This document shows, piece after piece, positions 48,619 to 56,929 of a DNA stretch of 64,000 bases. The notes beneath the pieces are model-generated. The model did no database searches. It saw only the letters and a program-made list of their open reading frames with translations, and was not told the origin of the DNA. Within the stretch, counting starts at the first letter, position 1, and each line of letters opens with the position of its first letter. Origin of the DNA: Deinococcus sp. JMULE3 (lineage in GTDB: Bacteria > Deinococcota > Deinococci > Deinococcales > Deinococcaceae); NCBI RefSeq assembly GCF_013337115.1, contig NZ_SGWE01000004.1, positions 2,425,501-2,489,500 on the forward strand, in the 5' to 3' direction. A program made the translations under genes and the position numbers.

Positions 48619-49455
48619 ATGCGCGTGTATATCGGCTGCGGCGGCTACAGCAACGACGACTGGGCGGCCCCCGGCCTCCTGTACGACGGCGTGCGCAAGG
48701 ACGACTACCTGGGTACGTACGCCCGGCACTTCGACGCCGCCGAACTGAACGCCTCCTTCTACAGCATTCCCGGCCTGAAGGCCTTCGAGGGCATGTTGCG
48801 CCGCAGCGCCGCCCAGGTCCGCTTCACCGTGAAACTCCACCGGGTGTTCACGCACGACCGCGCCCCCACCGACGACGACTTCGACCGCATGCTCCAGAGC
48901 CCCGAACCCCTGCGCGAGGCCGGCGTGCTCGGCCCGTACCTCGCGCAGTTCCCGCACTCGTTCCACCGCACGCCGACCAACCGCCGGTACCTGCAGATGC
49001 TCACCGAACGCTTCGCCGGGCATGAACTCGCCGTGGAATTCCGCCACGAAGGCTGGGATCTGCCCGACGTCCGGGACGGCATGGCGCAGCGCGGCCTGAT
49101 CTGGGTCAGCCCCGACTATCCCCCCGCCGGAGGCCTGCCCGAACCGCAACTGCACGTCACGGCAGACGTCGGTTACCTGCGCCTTCACGGCCGCAACGCC
49201 GCCAGCTGGTGGGACGGCCAGAGCGCCGCCGAACGCCACGACTACCGCTACACGCGCGCCGAGATGGACGAATGGGCGCAGAAGATCGCCCTCGTCGCCG
49301 ACGACCTCAGTGAACTGTACGTGTTCTTCGAGAACACCACCAAGGGCCACGCCCTGAAGAACATCCCGCAACTCCGCGACGCCCTGAACGCCCACGGCGT
49401 CCCCGTGCAGACCCCCGACCCGCTGGACTTCCCGGACGACCGACGACTGCTGTAG
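48619..49455 (+). CDS. DUF72 TIM-barrel protein
   Basis: 278 residues. Opens MRVYIGCGGYSNDDW, with AAELNASFYSIP and FRHEGW, all typical of DUF72 (YecE-like). Biochemical role unknown. TAGCCT seven nt before the ATG. Ends in TAG. Convergent with mqnB. Confidence 0.9.
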   Translation: MRVYIGCGGYSNDDWAAPGLLYDGVRKDDYLGTYARHFDAAELNASFYSIPGLKAFEGMLRRSAAQVRFTVKLHRVFTHDRAPTDDDFDRMLQSPEPLREAGVLGPYLAQFPHSFHRTPTNRRYLQMLTERFAGHELAVEFRHEGWDLPDVRDGMAQRGLIWVSPDYPPAGGLPEPQLHVTADVGYLRLHGRNAASWWDGQSAAERHDYRYTRAEMDEWAQKIALVADDLSELYVFFENTTKGHALKNIPQLRDALNAHGVPVQTPDPLDFPDDRRLL

Positions 49456-49457
49456 GG

Positions 49458-49490
49458 GGAGTGGGAAGTGGGTTGTGGGGAGTGGGTCGG
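49458..49490. repeat. GTGGGAAGTGGG spacer repeat, DUF72-mqnB
   Basis: GGGAGTGGGAAGTGGGTTGT followed by GGGGAGTGGG in the spacer, without the facing arm seen in other copies. Confidence 0.5.
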
Positions 49491-49527
49491 CTTGACGGGG
49501 GCGGGTTCGGCGCGTAGACGCTGTTGA

Positions 49528-49583
49528 CCATCACCCATCACCCATCACCCATCACCCATCACCCATCACCCATCACCCATCAC
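49528..49583. repeat. Tandem repeat, eight units of CCATCAC, running over the mqnB stop
   Basis: Eight perfect 7-bp units. The mqnB stop (49566-49568) lies inside the array, so the last codons of MqnB (VMGDG, stop) are made of repeat. Because 7 is not a multiple of 3, unit number would alter the C-terminus. Confidence 0.9.
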
Positions 49584-50225
49584 CGCCAGCGCAGCTTGCA
49601 CGCCCCGGCGGGTCGCGGCGAGGGCTTCGGGGATACGCCAGGCGCTGCGGTCGCGGGGGCCGACGGGGTTGCTGATGCCGCGGATCTCCAGCGCCGGGAC
49701 GCCCGCGAGGAGTGCGGCGTGCGCGATTCCGGCGCCCTCCATGCCCTCGCACAGCGCGCCGGGGTACCGGCGTTCCAGGGCCTGGGCCTGCGCCGAGCTG
49801 CCGGTCACGCCGCTCAGGGTCAGGGCCGGGCCAAGTGCGGCGCTCGCGCGGTCGGCGACAGTCCCGGCGCCCGTCCAGGCGGGGAAGGTCGCGTCGTGCG
49901 GGGCATGCGGCAGGACCGAAAGGCCCAGCCCGGTCAGTGGCAGGAAGGTGTCGTCGTCCCAGGCGCCCAGGTCCGCCTGGATCATCACGCTGGACACGGC
50001 GAGGTCGCCGGGGTGCAGGTGCGCGCCGGGGTACGCGCCGCCGATCCCGGCGCTGATGACCAGCCGCGCCGGAGCGTGCATCAGCGCATGGGTGGTGGCG
50101 AGGGCCGCCGCGACCGGGCCGACCCCACTGACGATCACGCGGGCGGGCAGGTCGCGCAGGCGGTCCGCCTCGCCGGAGGTGGCGACGACGATCAGGACGT
50201 CATGGGTGGGGGAGGGCCGGGGCAT
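49566..50225 (-). CDS. mqnB: Futalosine hydrolase
   Basis: Splits futalosine in the futalosine pathway of menaquinone synthesis, in keeping with a menaquinone-using respiratory chain. 219 residues, phosphorylase/hydrolase fold: SAGIGGAYPGAHLHPGDL, CEGMEGAGIAHAALLAGVP and EIRGISNPVG. TAGCCT six nt before the ATG. The 3' end is built from a tandem repeat. Confidence 0.88.
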   Translation of the reverse strand: MPRPSPTHDVLIVVATSGEADRLRDLPARVIVSGVGPVAAALATTHALMHAPARLVISAGIGGAYPGAHLHPGDLAVSSVMIQADLGAWDDDTFLPLTGLGLSVLPHAPHDATFPAWTGAGTVADRASAALGPALTLSGVTGSSAQAQALERRYPGALCEGMEGAGIAHAALLAGVPALEIRGISNPVGPRDRSAWRIPEALAATRRGVQAALAVMGDG

Positions 50226-50282
50226 GCGCGCAGGCTAGAGCATGTGCCCCGGCGCGGGGAGATGCCGCGCCGGTCGCCGGCG

Positions 50283-50399
50283 CTACTCGTCGCAGCCCAG
50301 GGCGCGCAGCAGGTCAAGTTCCGTGAGGGGTCGGCCCAGGCGGGCAGGCGGGGTGGGTCGGTGGCGGAAGAACAGACGGCGGAAGAACGCGGTCATCAT
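50283..50399 (-). CDS. 38-residue basic small protein
   Basis: Starts MMTAFFRRLFFRHRPTPPAR and ends LDLLRALGCDE with a TAG stop. AGGAGG lies five nt before the ATG, one of the best sites in the window, and an inverted repeat sits in the promoter region. An amphipathic basic start and an acidic, Cys-containing end. No family known. Confidence 0.6.
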   Translation of the reverse strand: MMTAFFRRLFFRHRPTPPARLGRPLTELDLLRALGCDE

Positions 50400-50434
50400 T
50401 TACACCTCCTGAGCTGACGGTGCCTGAAGCGTAC

Positions 50435-50450
50435 ATGAAGACGGCTTCAT
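50435..50450. promoter_or_regulatory. Inverted repeat ATGAAG-ACGG-CTTCAT in the promoter of the small gene
   Basis: Perfect 6-bp arms. On the minus strand it lies just before TACGCT (50428-50433), a likely -10, so a bound protein would interfere with transcription. Confidence 0.4.
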
Positions 50451-50614
50451 TTTCATGCGAATTGACTGAACGTCGGTCATTTCAATGGGGGTACACCCGA
50501 CACAGGCAGCGGGCGACGAACCTGACCGTGGACTGAACCACCATTAAGTTTGCCGATGCCCCGACTCACGGCGCGTCATGTGCCGCCCCGTAGGCTCATC
50601 AGCGGAGGTACCAC

Positions 50615-51634
50615 ATGAACAAGCTTCTCCTGATTCCGGCCGCCATGCTCCTGAGCACCGCCGCCGCCGCGCCCAAGATCAGCGCCCAGAGCATCATCGT
50701 CAACCCCACCCAGCCCGACCTGAGCGTCAGCGTGCGCGTGGACAAGGACACCACCGGCAACCAGAACCCCGCCTACCGCGTGGACGACAAGATCAGCATC
50801 AGCACCACCGTCAACCGCGACGCGTACGTGTACCTGTTCAACGTCAACCCCGACGGCAGCGTCGACCAGATCCTCCCCAACCGCCTGAGCGACAGCAACC
50901 TTGTCAAGGCCAACACCACCAAGGTGTTCCCCGCGCCCGACGACAAGTTCAACTTCACGGTCGCCGGCCCCATCGGGCAGAACAAGGTCCTGGCCCTCGC
51001 CAGCCTGACCCCGCTGAACCTCGACCAGATCAGCTCCTTCAAGAGCGCGCAGGATCAGTTCGCCACCGTCAGCGCCAAGAACCAGGCCGGCCTCGCCCAG
51101 GCGCTGAGCATCGTCGTGAACCCCCTGCCGCAGAACAGCTGGGTCAGCGACACCGCCTTCTACACCGTCGCGGGCCGCACCCCCATCAGCACCGGCAGCC
51201 TGTTCGTCGGCACGAACGTGAACAACGCCACCGTGATCCTGAACGGTCAGCGACTGGGCGGCGCGAACGTCACCTACAGCAACCTGAAGGCCGGCAGCTA
51301 CCCCATCCGCGTGCAGGCGCCCGGCTACCGTGACTTCACCACGACCGTCGCCATCAAAGGCGGCAGCACCACCAACGTGAACGTTGAGTTCGCGCAGGCC
51401 GTGGCCCCCACCCCCGTGCGTAGCGAGTTCACGGTGTCCATCCGCAGCAGCGTCAGCGGCGCGCGCATCTTCGTGGACGGCCAGGAAGCCGGGACCATCC
51501 GCAACGGTGGCCTGAACCTTCAGGTCAGCGGCGGCACGCACGAGATCGTGATGATCGCCCCCGGCTACCGCACCTTCGTGAGCACCTACAACATCACGAA
51601 AAACGGCCAGATCACCATCAACCCCACCCGCTGA
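50615..51634 (+). CDS. Exported DUF4384 and PEGA-domain protein
   Basis: 339 residues. Signal peptide [23 protein letters not shown]4384-type region about 45-150 ([35 protein letters not shown]), then two PEGA beta domains near 185-265 ([20 protein letters not shown]) and 270-335 ([11 protein letters not shown]). Probably an envelope or surface-layer-associated protein. GGAGGT precedes the ATG; a terminator follows. Confidence 0.85.
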   Translation: MNKLLLIPAAMLLSTAAAAPKISAQSIIVNPTQPDLSVSVRVDKDTTGNQNPAYRVDDKISISTTVNRDAYVYLFNVNPDGSVDQILPNRLSDSNLVKANTTKVFPAPDDKFNFTVAGPIGQNKVLALASLTPLNLDQISSFKSAQDQFATVSAKNQAGLAQALSIVVNPLPQNSWVSDTAFYTVAGRTPISTGSLFVGTNVNNATVILNGQRLGGANVTYSNLKAGSYPIRVQAPGYRDFTTTVAIKGGSTTNVNVEFAQAVAPTPVRSEFTVSIRSSVSGARIFVDGQEAGTIRNGGLNLQVSGGTHEIVMIAPGYRTFVSTYNITKNGQITINPTR

Positions 51635-51651
51635 TCAGCGGCACGCAGAAG

Positions 51652-51680
51652 CCCCTCACCCCGCGTGGGTGGGGGGTTTT
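51652..51680 (+). terminator. Terminator after the PEGA protein gene
   Basis: CCCCTCACCC pairs with GGGTGGGGGG around CGCGT and is followed by TTTT. Confidence 0.8.
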
Positions 51681-51681
51681 C

Positions 51682-52281
51682 TCAGGTTGGGCCGTCGCGC
51701 AGCAGGTCGTGCAGGACCCGCGCCGTCATGCCCCAGATGTCGTGCCCCTGCCACGGGTAGCGGTACAGCGGCACCCGCGTGCCGTCCGGCAGGATGCGAG
51801 TCTCGCGCGTGACGGGCGTGGCGCGCAGTTCGCTCAGGGTGGGCAGCAGCAACTGCGCGACCTCGCCCGACAGCGTCAGGGCAGGCTGGGCGGGCATGCG
51901 CGCCAGGACCGGCGTGACGTGAAAACCGATGGGCGTGAACACGTCGTCCAGTTCACCCAGGACCGTCACCTGCGCCGGGTCCAGGCCGACCTCCTCGTGC
52001 GCCTCGCGCAGCGCGGCCTGCACGGGCGTCTCGCCGCGTTCCAGGCTGCCGCCGGGGAAGCTGATCTGGCCTTTGTGGGTGGGCAGGTCTGCCGAGCGCA
52101 CCGTGAGCAGCACCCGCGCGTCCGGCTCGCGCGTCAGGCCCACCAGCACGGCCGCGCGGCGGTAATCGGGTAGGTGCAGCGTGCGGCGCTCCCGTTCCCC
52201 CAGCCACGTCGCCCAGGGATCGGCCGTGACCGTGTCCAGCGGGTCAGTGTCCAGCGGATCGGTGCCCATGGGACCGGTCAT
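51682..52281 (-). CDS. NUDIX hydrolase, CoA pyrophosphatase (NudL)-like
   Basis: 199 residues. NUDIX box [20 protein letters not shown] with following EVGL, and ahead of it [10 protein letters not shown], the motif of CoA pyrophosphatases. The N-terminal leader has a repeated DPLDT. ATG at 52281 overlaps the mazG stop (ATGA). Probably cleans up CoA or a related nucleotide. Confidence 0.88.
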   Translation of the reverse strand: MTGPMGTDPLDTDPLDTVTADPWATWLGERERRTLHLPDYRRAAVLVGLTREPDARVLLTVRSADLPTHKGQISFPGGSLERGETPVQAALREAHEEVGLDPAQVTVLGELDDVFTPIGFHVTPVLARMPAQPALTLSGEVAQLLLPTLSELRATPVTRETRILPDGTRVPLYRYPWQGHDIWGMTARVLHDLLRDGPT

Positions 52282-52928
52282 GAGGTCAGCCCGGCGTCGT
52301 CCGGCAGGGCCTGCAGGGTGGTCAGGGTCCGCTCGCGCAGGGTCAGTTCGGCGTCCACGCCCGCCGCGCGCGCCCACGCCACCACGGCCGCGAGGACCTC
52401 CGCCACGCCCTCGGCCGAGTCAGGCGCCTCCTGCATGGCACCCAGCAGCGCCTCCCGCGCCGCCGCGGGCGTGCCCTTCGTGCGACCGGCGAGCTTCTGC
52501 GCCTTCGCCTCGCGCGCCAGGGCGCCCAGACCGGCCGGGACGCGCTCCTCGGGGCGCCGCACCCGCCCGCCCCGCTCCGCGGCCTTGATCGCCTGCCAGT
52601 TCGTCACGACCTCCTCACTGCCGCTCACCTCCGTCCCGCCGAACACGTGCGGGTGGCGGCGCACGAGTTTCTCCACGATGGCGCGCTCCACGTCCGCGTA
52701 CGCGAAGGTGCCCTCCTCCTCGGCGATCACGCTGTGGAACGCCACCTGCAGCAGCACGTCGCCCAGCTCGTCGGCCAGCTCGGCGCGGTCCGCGCTGCTC
52801 ACGGCGTCGGCGGCCTCGGCGGCTTCCTCCAGCAGGTAGGGACGCAGGGACTCGTGCGTCTGCTCACGGTCCCAGGGGCAACCGTCCGGGGCGCGCAGGC
52901 GCCGCATGATCGAGAGGAGGTCCTGCAT
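52278..52928 (-). CDS. mazG: MazG nucleoside triphosphate pyrophosphohydrolase
   Basis: House-cleaning NTPase; 216 residues. MazG signature [20 protein letters not shown] with [10 protein letters not shown] and a second [26 protein letters not shown] seven nt before the ATG (leaderless). Coupled to the NudL-like gene, so two nucleotide-sanitising enzymes share an operon. Confidence 0.93.
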   Translation of the reverse strand: MQDLLSIMRRLRAPDGCPWDREQTHESLRPYLLEEAAEAADAVSSADRAELADELGDVLLQVAFHSVIAEEEGTFAYADVERAIVEKLVRRHPHVFGGTEVSGSEEVVTNWQAIKAAERGGRVRRPEERVPAGLGALAREAKAQKLAGRTKGTPAAAREALLGAMQEAPDSAEGVAEVLAAVVAWARAAGVDAELTLRERTLTTLQALPDDAGLTS

Positions 52929-52950
52929 GCCCCCCACTCTAGAGCGCGCG

Positions 52951-53109
52951 TGATACGGACTCCGATTGATCGGCTGACAAAGCCGTTCAATCCGAGCGGA
53001 CTCGCAGAGCTGCGCAGCAGAGCGAGCAGGAGAGAAACGGGTTCCGGACGTGGAGTGAACAGATCGGCGGTGTTCCGATCTGTTCACGAAACAAACGGAA
53101 TCCGTATGA
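52951..53109. repeat. MITE-like element with terminal inverted repeats
   Basis: About 159 bp with ends TGATACGGACTCCGATTG and, inverted, TCATACGGATTCCGTTTG. Inside, GAACAGATCGG / CCGATCTGTTC makes a perfect 11-bp stem, and AGAGCTGCGCAGCAGAG (53006-53022) is shared with 28768-28784. No coding capacity. Fits a small non-autonomous insertion or a genus-type non-coding repeat. Confidence 0.75.
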
Positions 53110-53189
53110 GTGCCTGGGCGGCCCTGCCCGCCGCCCACCCTCACGGGCACTTCACGCCCCGTCAGGAACGGTGTGCTGCACTGAGAGGC

Positions 53190-53651
53190 ATGAACACCCC
53201 CCGTATCCTGACCCGCGCCGCCCTGCTCGCCCCGCTGCTCTCGCTGGGCGTCGCGTCCGCGCAGGCGCCCAGCGCGCAGCAGCTCGCCACCGCCACGTAC
53301 GTGATCCTCGACCCCGTCATCGAGGGCAACCAGAACCTCGTGAGCGCCGACCAGCGCCAGAGCATCCTGGCCGCCATGCGGCGCGACAGCGGCGGCGCCC
53401 TGAAACGCCGCTACCCGCAGGCGACCATCGCGGCGACGCCCACCGCGAACGCCATCCAGGTCCGACCGGTGTTCGTGGCGCCCAACGCGCTGCTGCCGTG
53501 GAACAAGCTGGGCGCCCGCCTGGAATTCCAGACCGCCCAGGGGCAGACGTATGCGGTCAGCGACACCTTCGGGATCAGCGTGCTGCTGCGCTACCGCGCG
53601 GAATTCGTGAACTACATGTACGACCAGCTCGCCACGCGCCTGCCCCGCTGA
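53190..53651 (+). CDS. Exported hypothetical protein, 153 residues
   Basis: Signal peptide (MNTPRILTRAALLAPLLSLG ... ASAQA). The mature part, about 128 residues, has one possible curved beta region (TYVILDPVIEGNQNLVSADQ; RLEFQTAQGQTYAVSDTFGI) and a C-terminal helix. No family recognised. Start ATG at 53190; the longer upstream frame crosses the MITE and is not used. Confidence 0.75.
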   Translation: MNTPRILTRAALLAPLLSLGVASAQAPSAQQLATATYVILDPVIEGNQNLVSADQRQSILAAMRRDSGGALKRRYPQATIAATPTANAIQVRPVFVAPNALLPWNKLGARLEFQTAQGQTYAVSDTFGISVLLRYRAEFVNYMYDQLATRLPR

Positions 53652-53751
53652 CCTCCGCTCGCGCCCGCCGCCCCACTTCACTGGAGGGGCGGCTTCACAC
53701 TGCTTTGCTTTTCACACTGCGCCCCGGCGGGCGCGTGTTAGGGTGCCGCCC

Positions 53752-54459
53752 ATGACACAGACCCAGAAGAGCGCCTTCATCACCGGAGCCAGCAAGGGCA
53801 TCGGGCACGCCGTCGCGCAGGCCCTGATCGCCGACGGGTACGCCGTGACCATCACCAGCCGCAACGCCGACGAGATCGCGCAGGTCGCCGCCGAACTGGG
53901 CGCCGGTACGCGCGGCGCCGCCTGCGACGTCCGTGACCCGCAGGCCGTGCAGGCCGCCGTGGACGCCCACGTCGCGGCGTTCGGCGGCCTGGACGTCCTG
54001 TTCGTGAACGCGGGCGTCGGGCACTTCGGGAACGTCGCGGACCTGAGCATCGAGCAGTGGCAGGCCATGATCGACACGAACCTCAGCGGCGCGTTCTACA
54101 CCGTCAAGGCCGCCATTCCTGCCCTTTCAGCGCGCGGCGGGTACATCTTCACGCTGTCCAGCCTCGCCGGGAAGAACCCCCTGCCGGGCGGCGGCGCGTA
54201 CAACGCCAGCAAGTTCGGCCTGAACGGCCTGAGCGAGGTCCTGAACCTCGACCTGCGCGACCGCGGCATCAAGGTCACGCAGATCATGCCCGGCAGCGTC
54301 GCCACGTACTTCGGCGGGCACACGCCCGACGCCGAGAAGGACGCCTGGAAGATCCAGCCCGAGGACCTCGCGCAGCTCACCGTGGACCTCCTGCACATGC
54401 CGGAGCGCACCCTGCCCAGCCGCGTGGAAGTCCGCCCCAGCCGCCCACCGAAGAAGTAA
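53752..54459 (+). CDS. Short-chain dehydrogenase
   Basis: 235 residues. TGASKGIGHAVAQALIADGY cofactor motif, NAG near residue 88, Ser in FTLSSLAG, Tyr/Lys in YNASKFGL. Close in form to 3-oxoacyl-ACP reductase-type SDRs, but far from the fab operon. TAGGGT seven nt before the ATG. Confidence 0.88.
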   Translation: MTQTQKSAFITGASKGIGHAVAQALIADGYAVTITSRNADEIAQVAAELGAGTRGAACDVRDPQAVQAAVDAHVAAFGGLDVLFVNAGVGHFGNVADLSIEQWQAMIDTNLSGAFYTVKAAIPALSARGGYIFTLSSLAGKNPLPGGGAYNASKFGLNGLSEVLNLDLRDRGIKVTQIMPGSVATYFGGHTPDAEKDAWKIQPEDLAQLTVDLLHMPERTLPSRVEVRPSRPPKK

Positions 54460-54573
54460 ACGGGTGATGGTCGATGGTTGATGGATGGGGCCAGTGTCCC
54501 GTCCATCAACCATCACCCTTTGATCATCAACTGCACCATCAACGCCTTTTCCACCTGCTGCTAGAATGCGCGG

Positions 54574-54996
54574 GTGTACACGAACCGCCGCGCTCATTAC
54601 GAGTACGAACTGCTGGAGCGCTTCGAGGCGGGGATCAGCCTGACGGGCAGTGAAGTCAAGAGCATCCGCGCCGGCGGCGTGGACTTCCGCGACGCCTTCG
54701 CCCGCTTGAACGGGGGCAACATCGACCTGGAAGGCCTGTACATCCCGACCTACAAGGAAGCGACGTACAACAACCACGAGCCCCGCCGCACCCGCCGCCT
54801 GCTGCTGCACCGCGAGGAGATCGGCAAGGTCAAACGTGGTCTGGAACAGAAAGGGCTGACGCTGGTCCCCACCCGCCTGTACCAGAAGGGCAAGTTCTTC
54901 AAGGTGGAAGTCGCGCTGGCCCGCGGCAAGAAACTGCACGACAAGCGCCGCGCGGAAGCCGAGAAGACCGTGCGCCGGGAGCTGCGCGAACTGTGA
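54574..54996 (+). CDS. smpB: SsrA-binding protein SmpB
   Basis: Partner of tmRNA in rescuing stalled ribosomes. 140 residues. NRRAHYEYELLERFEAGISL, GSEVKSIRAG and the C-terminal basic KKLHDKRRAEAEK tail fit. GTG start at 54574 with TAGAAT six nt upstream (leaderless GTG). Its stop overlaps the amidase start (GTGA). Confidence 0.95.
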   Translation: MYTNRRAHYEYELLERFEAGISLTGSEVKSIRAGGVDFRDAFARLNGGNIDLEGLYIPTYKEATYNNHEPRRTRRLLLHREEIGKVKRGLEQKGLTLVPTRLYQKGKFFKVEVALARGKKLHDKRRAEAEKTVRRELREL

Positions 54997-56372
54997 AGCT
55001 GCGCGTTCCCGGCCGCCGCACCACGCTCGCCACCGCCGCCGCCAGCCTCCTGCTGATCGGACTGGCGGGGGCGCAGATCGCCTTCTCCCGCCTGAACCTC
55101 GCCGGGCGGGACGTGCAGAGCATCCAGCTGTACGGCGCGGAGTACGCCAGCCAGAGCAACCTGAGCGGCCTGCTGGGCATCTCGCAGGACAGCGGCGTCG
55201 TCCGCGTGACCGGCCTGGGCCACACCCTGCTGCTGCCCCTGGACGAGGACCAGCAGCGCGCGACCACGTCGTTCAACACCGTGCAGCTGGACACGCGCCG
55301 CGTACAGGGCCGCACCGCGACCCTCGTGAACGGCAGCCTGTACCTGCCGCTCGACACGCTCGCCACCGGGCTGGGCGCGCAGTACGAACAGGGGAAGTTC
55401 ACGCTCGCCGCCCCGAGGCTGCTGGGCGTCAGCAGCCGCGCCGGACGCGACACGGACCGCGTCGTGCTGGACCTCAGCCGCGACGTGCAGGTTCTCGACG
55501 AGCAGCGCGGCGACCGCGTGGTCCTCACCCTGAAAGGCATCCAGGGGGACGCGCGGCGCTACACCACCCGCGGCGCGTTCGTGCCCAGCGCCGAGGTCGC
55601 CCGCAGCGGCGCGGACCTGACCGTCACGCTTCCCCTCCCGGCCAGCAGCGGCTACCGCGTATTCCGGGTCGCGCGCGGCAGCGGCGTGCGGGTCGTCGTG
55701 GACGCCGGACCCGGCGTGCCCAGCAGCGCCCCGGAAGTCCTGTCCCGCGTGAACGCCCCGCTGATCGTCCTGGACCCCGCCGTGGTGCCCGGCGTGAGCA
55801 GCGACGTGACGCTGGAAGTCGCCCGGCAGGCCGCGCAGATCCTGACCGAGAAAGGCTGGCAGGTGCGCGTCACGCGTGACAGCGCCGCCGGTCTCAGCCG
55901 CGAGGAACTCCTGACCCTGACCCGCCGGAGCGACGTGTACCTCGCGCTGGACCTGGGCCGCCTGCCCGGCGCGAAACGCAGCGGCGTCACCGTGTACGAG
56001 CAGACCGGCCGCGCCGGCAGCCAGCTGATCAACGCGCTGCGCGGCGGCAGCAGCGCCCCCTACAGCACCCTGGTCGTCGCCGGGGCGGGCAGCACCCGCC
56101 GCCTGGGTGAACTGCTGCGCGGGGAACTCAAGGGCGGCGGCGTGACCGCCCGCGGGCAGAGCATCAGCCGCCTGCAGAGCCTCGGGGAGGCCCCGCAGGC
56201 CGCGCTGCTGCTTGAACTCGGCTGGGCGAACAACGCGCAGGACCTCGCCACGCTGGGCAGCGCCGCGCGGCAGAAGATCCTGTCGGTCGCGGTGGCCCGC
56301 TCGGTCGCCACGTACCTGACGGCCCGCGCGAACAACAACGCGAACCTCAGCGTGCAGGGAGCCGCCCAGTGA
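54993..56372 (+). CDS. Amidase_3-like cell-wall protein lacking the zinc ligands
   Basis: 459 residues with an N-terminal signal/anchor (TTLATAAASLLLIGLAGAQI). The N-terminal part (about 30-110) looks like a copper-amine-oxidase-like/StaR domain, then an AMIN-like region, then an N-acetylmuramoyl-L-alanine amidase fold from about 255. Where active enzymes have DPGHGG this one has IVLDPAVVPG, and where they have S-x-HAN it has LALDLG; the final Glu is kept in LLLELGWANN. The zinc site is therefore gone, suggesting a binding or regulatory role. Confidence 0.75.
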   Translation: MKLRVPGRRTTLATAAASLLLIGLAGAQIAFSRLNLAGRDVQSIQLYGAEYASQSNLSGLLGISQDSGVVRVTGLGHTLLLPLDEDQQRATTSFNTVQLDTRRVQGRTATLVNGSLYLPLDTLATGLGAQYEQGKFTLAAPRLLGVSSRAGRDTDRVVLDLSRDVQVLDEQRGDRVVLTLKGIQGDARRYTTRGAFVPSAEVARSGADLTVTLPLPASSGYRVFRVARGSGVRVVVDAGPGVPSSAPEVLSRVNAPLIVLDPAVVPGVSSDVTLEVARQAAQILTEKGWQVRVTRDSAAGLSREELLTLTRRSDVYLALDLGRLPGAKRSGVTVYEQTGRAGSQLINALRGGSSAPYSTLVVAGAGSTRRLGELLRGELKGGGVTARGQSISRLQSLGEAPQAALLLELGWANNAQDLATLGSAARQKILSVAVARSVATYLTARANNNANLSVQGAAQ

Positions 56373-56920
56373 GCGTGCCCCGCAAACTGTTCTCGCCGTT
56401 CAACGTGGTCTCGGCCGCGCTGCTCGCCGCGTCCGTGCTGGCCCTGCAGGCCGTGCAACGCACGCCCCCCACGCCCGAGCCGCCCAGACTGGACCTGACC
56501 GAACGGCAGACCCTGAAGGTCAAGGTGTACTTCACCGACCCGCAGGTGCAGACCCTGAAAGCCGAGACGCGCACCGTCCAGGTGACCCGCACGAACACCC
56601 GCTCGGTCGCGCAGGCCGCCGTGGACGTCTGGGCGCGCGGCCCCTTCGACAAGAGCTTCCTGGGCGTCGTGCCCGCCGGGACCCCCGCCCCGAAGGTGTA
56701 CCTGCGCGGACAGCACTACTACGTGGACCTGCCCGACGCGTACACCAAGCTCCGCTACGGCGCCAGCGGCGAACGCATGCTGCTGTGCACCCTGACCCGC
56801 ACCCTGCTGGAACAGAAGGGGCAGGACGTGACGTTCCTGGTGAGCGGGCAGAACGTCGAGGCGCTGGGCCGCATGGACCTCACGCAGCCGTTCGCGGCCG
56901 GGGACTGCGCCGACCAGTAA
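56369..56920 (+). CDS. GerMN-domain protein
   Basis: 183 residues. N-terminal membrane anchor (about 12-27), then a GerMN domain: VKVYFTDPQVQTLKAETRTV, AVDVWARGPFDKSFLGVVP, VYLRGQHYYVDLPDAY, LLCTLTRTLLEQ. Found next to cell-wall amidases in several phyla; thought to be envelope-associated. GTG overlaps the amidase stop. Coupled with it. Confidence 0.82.
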   Translation: MSVPRKLFSPFNVVSAALLAASVLALQAVQRTPPTPEPPRLDLTERQTLKVKVYFTDPQVQTLKAETRTVQVTRTNTRSVAQAAVDVWARGPFDKSFLGVVPAGTPAPKVYLRGQHYYVDLPDAYTKLRYGASGERMLLCTLTRTLLEQKGQDVTFLVSGQNVEALGRMDLTQPFAAGDCADQ

Positions 56921-56929
56921 GGCCCCCCT

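Noticed and set aside
49528..49583. CRISPR-like array
   Set aside because: Units are 7 bp and contiguous with no spacers; a simple tandem repeat.
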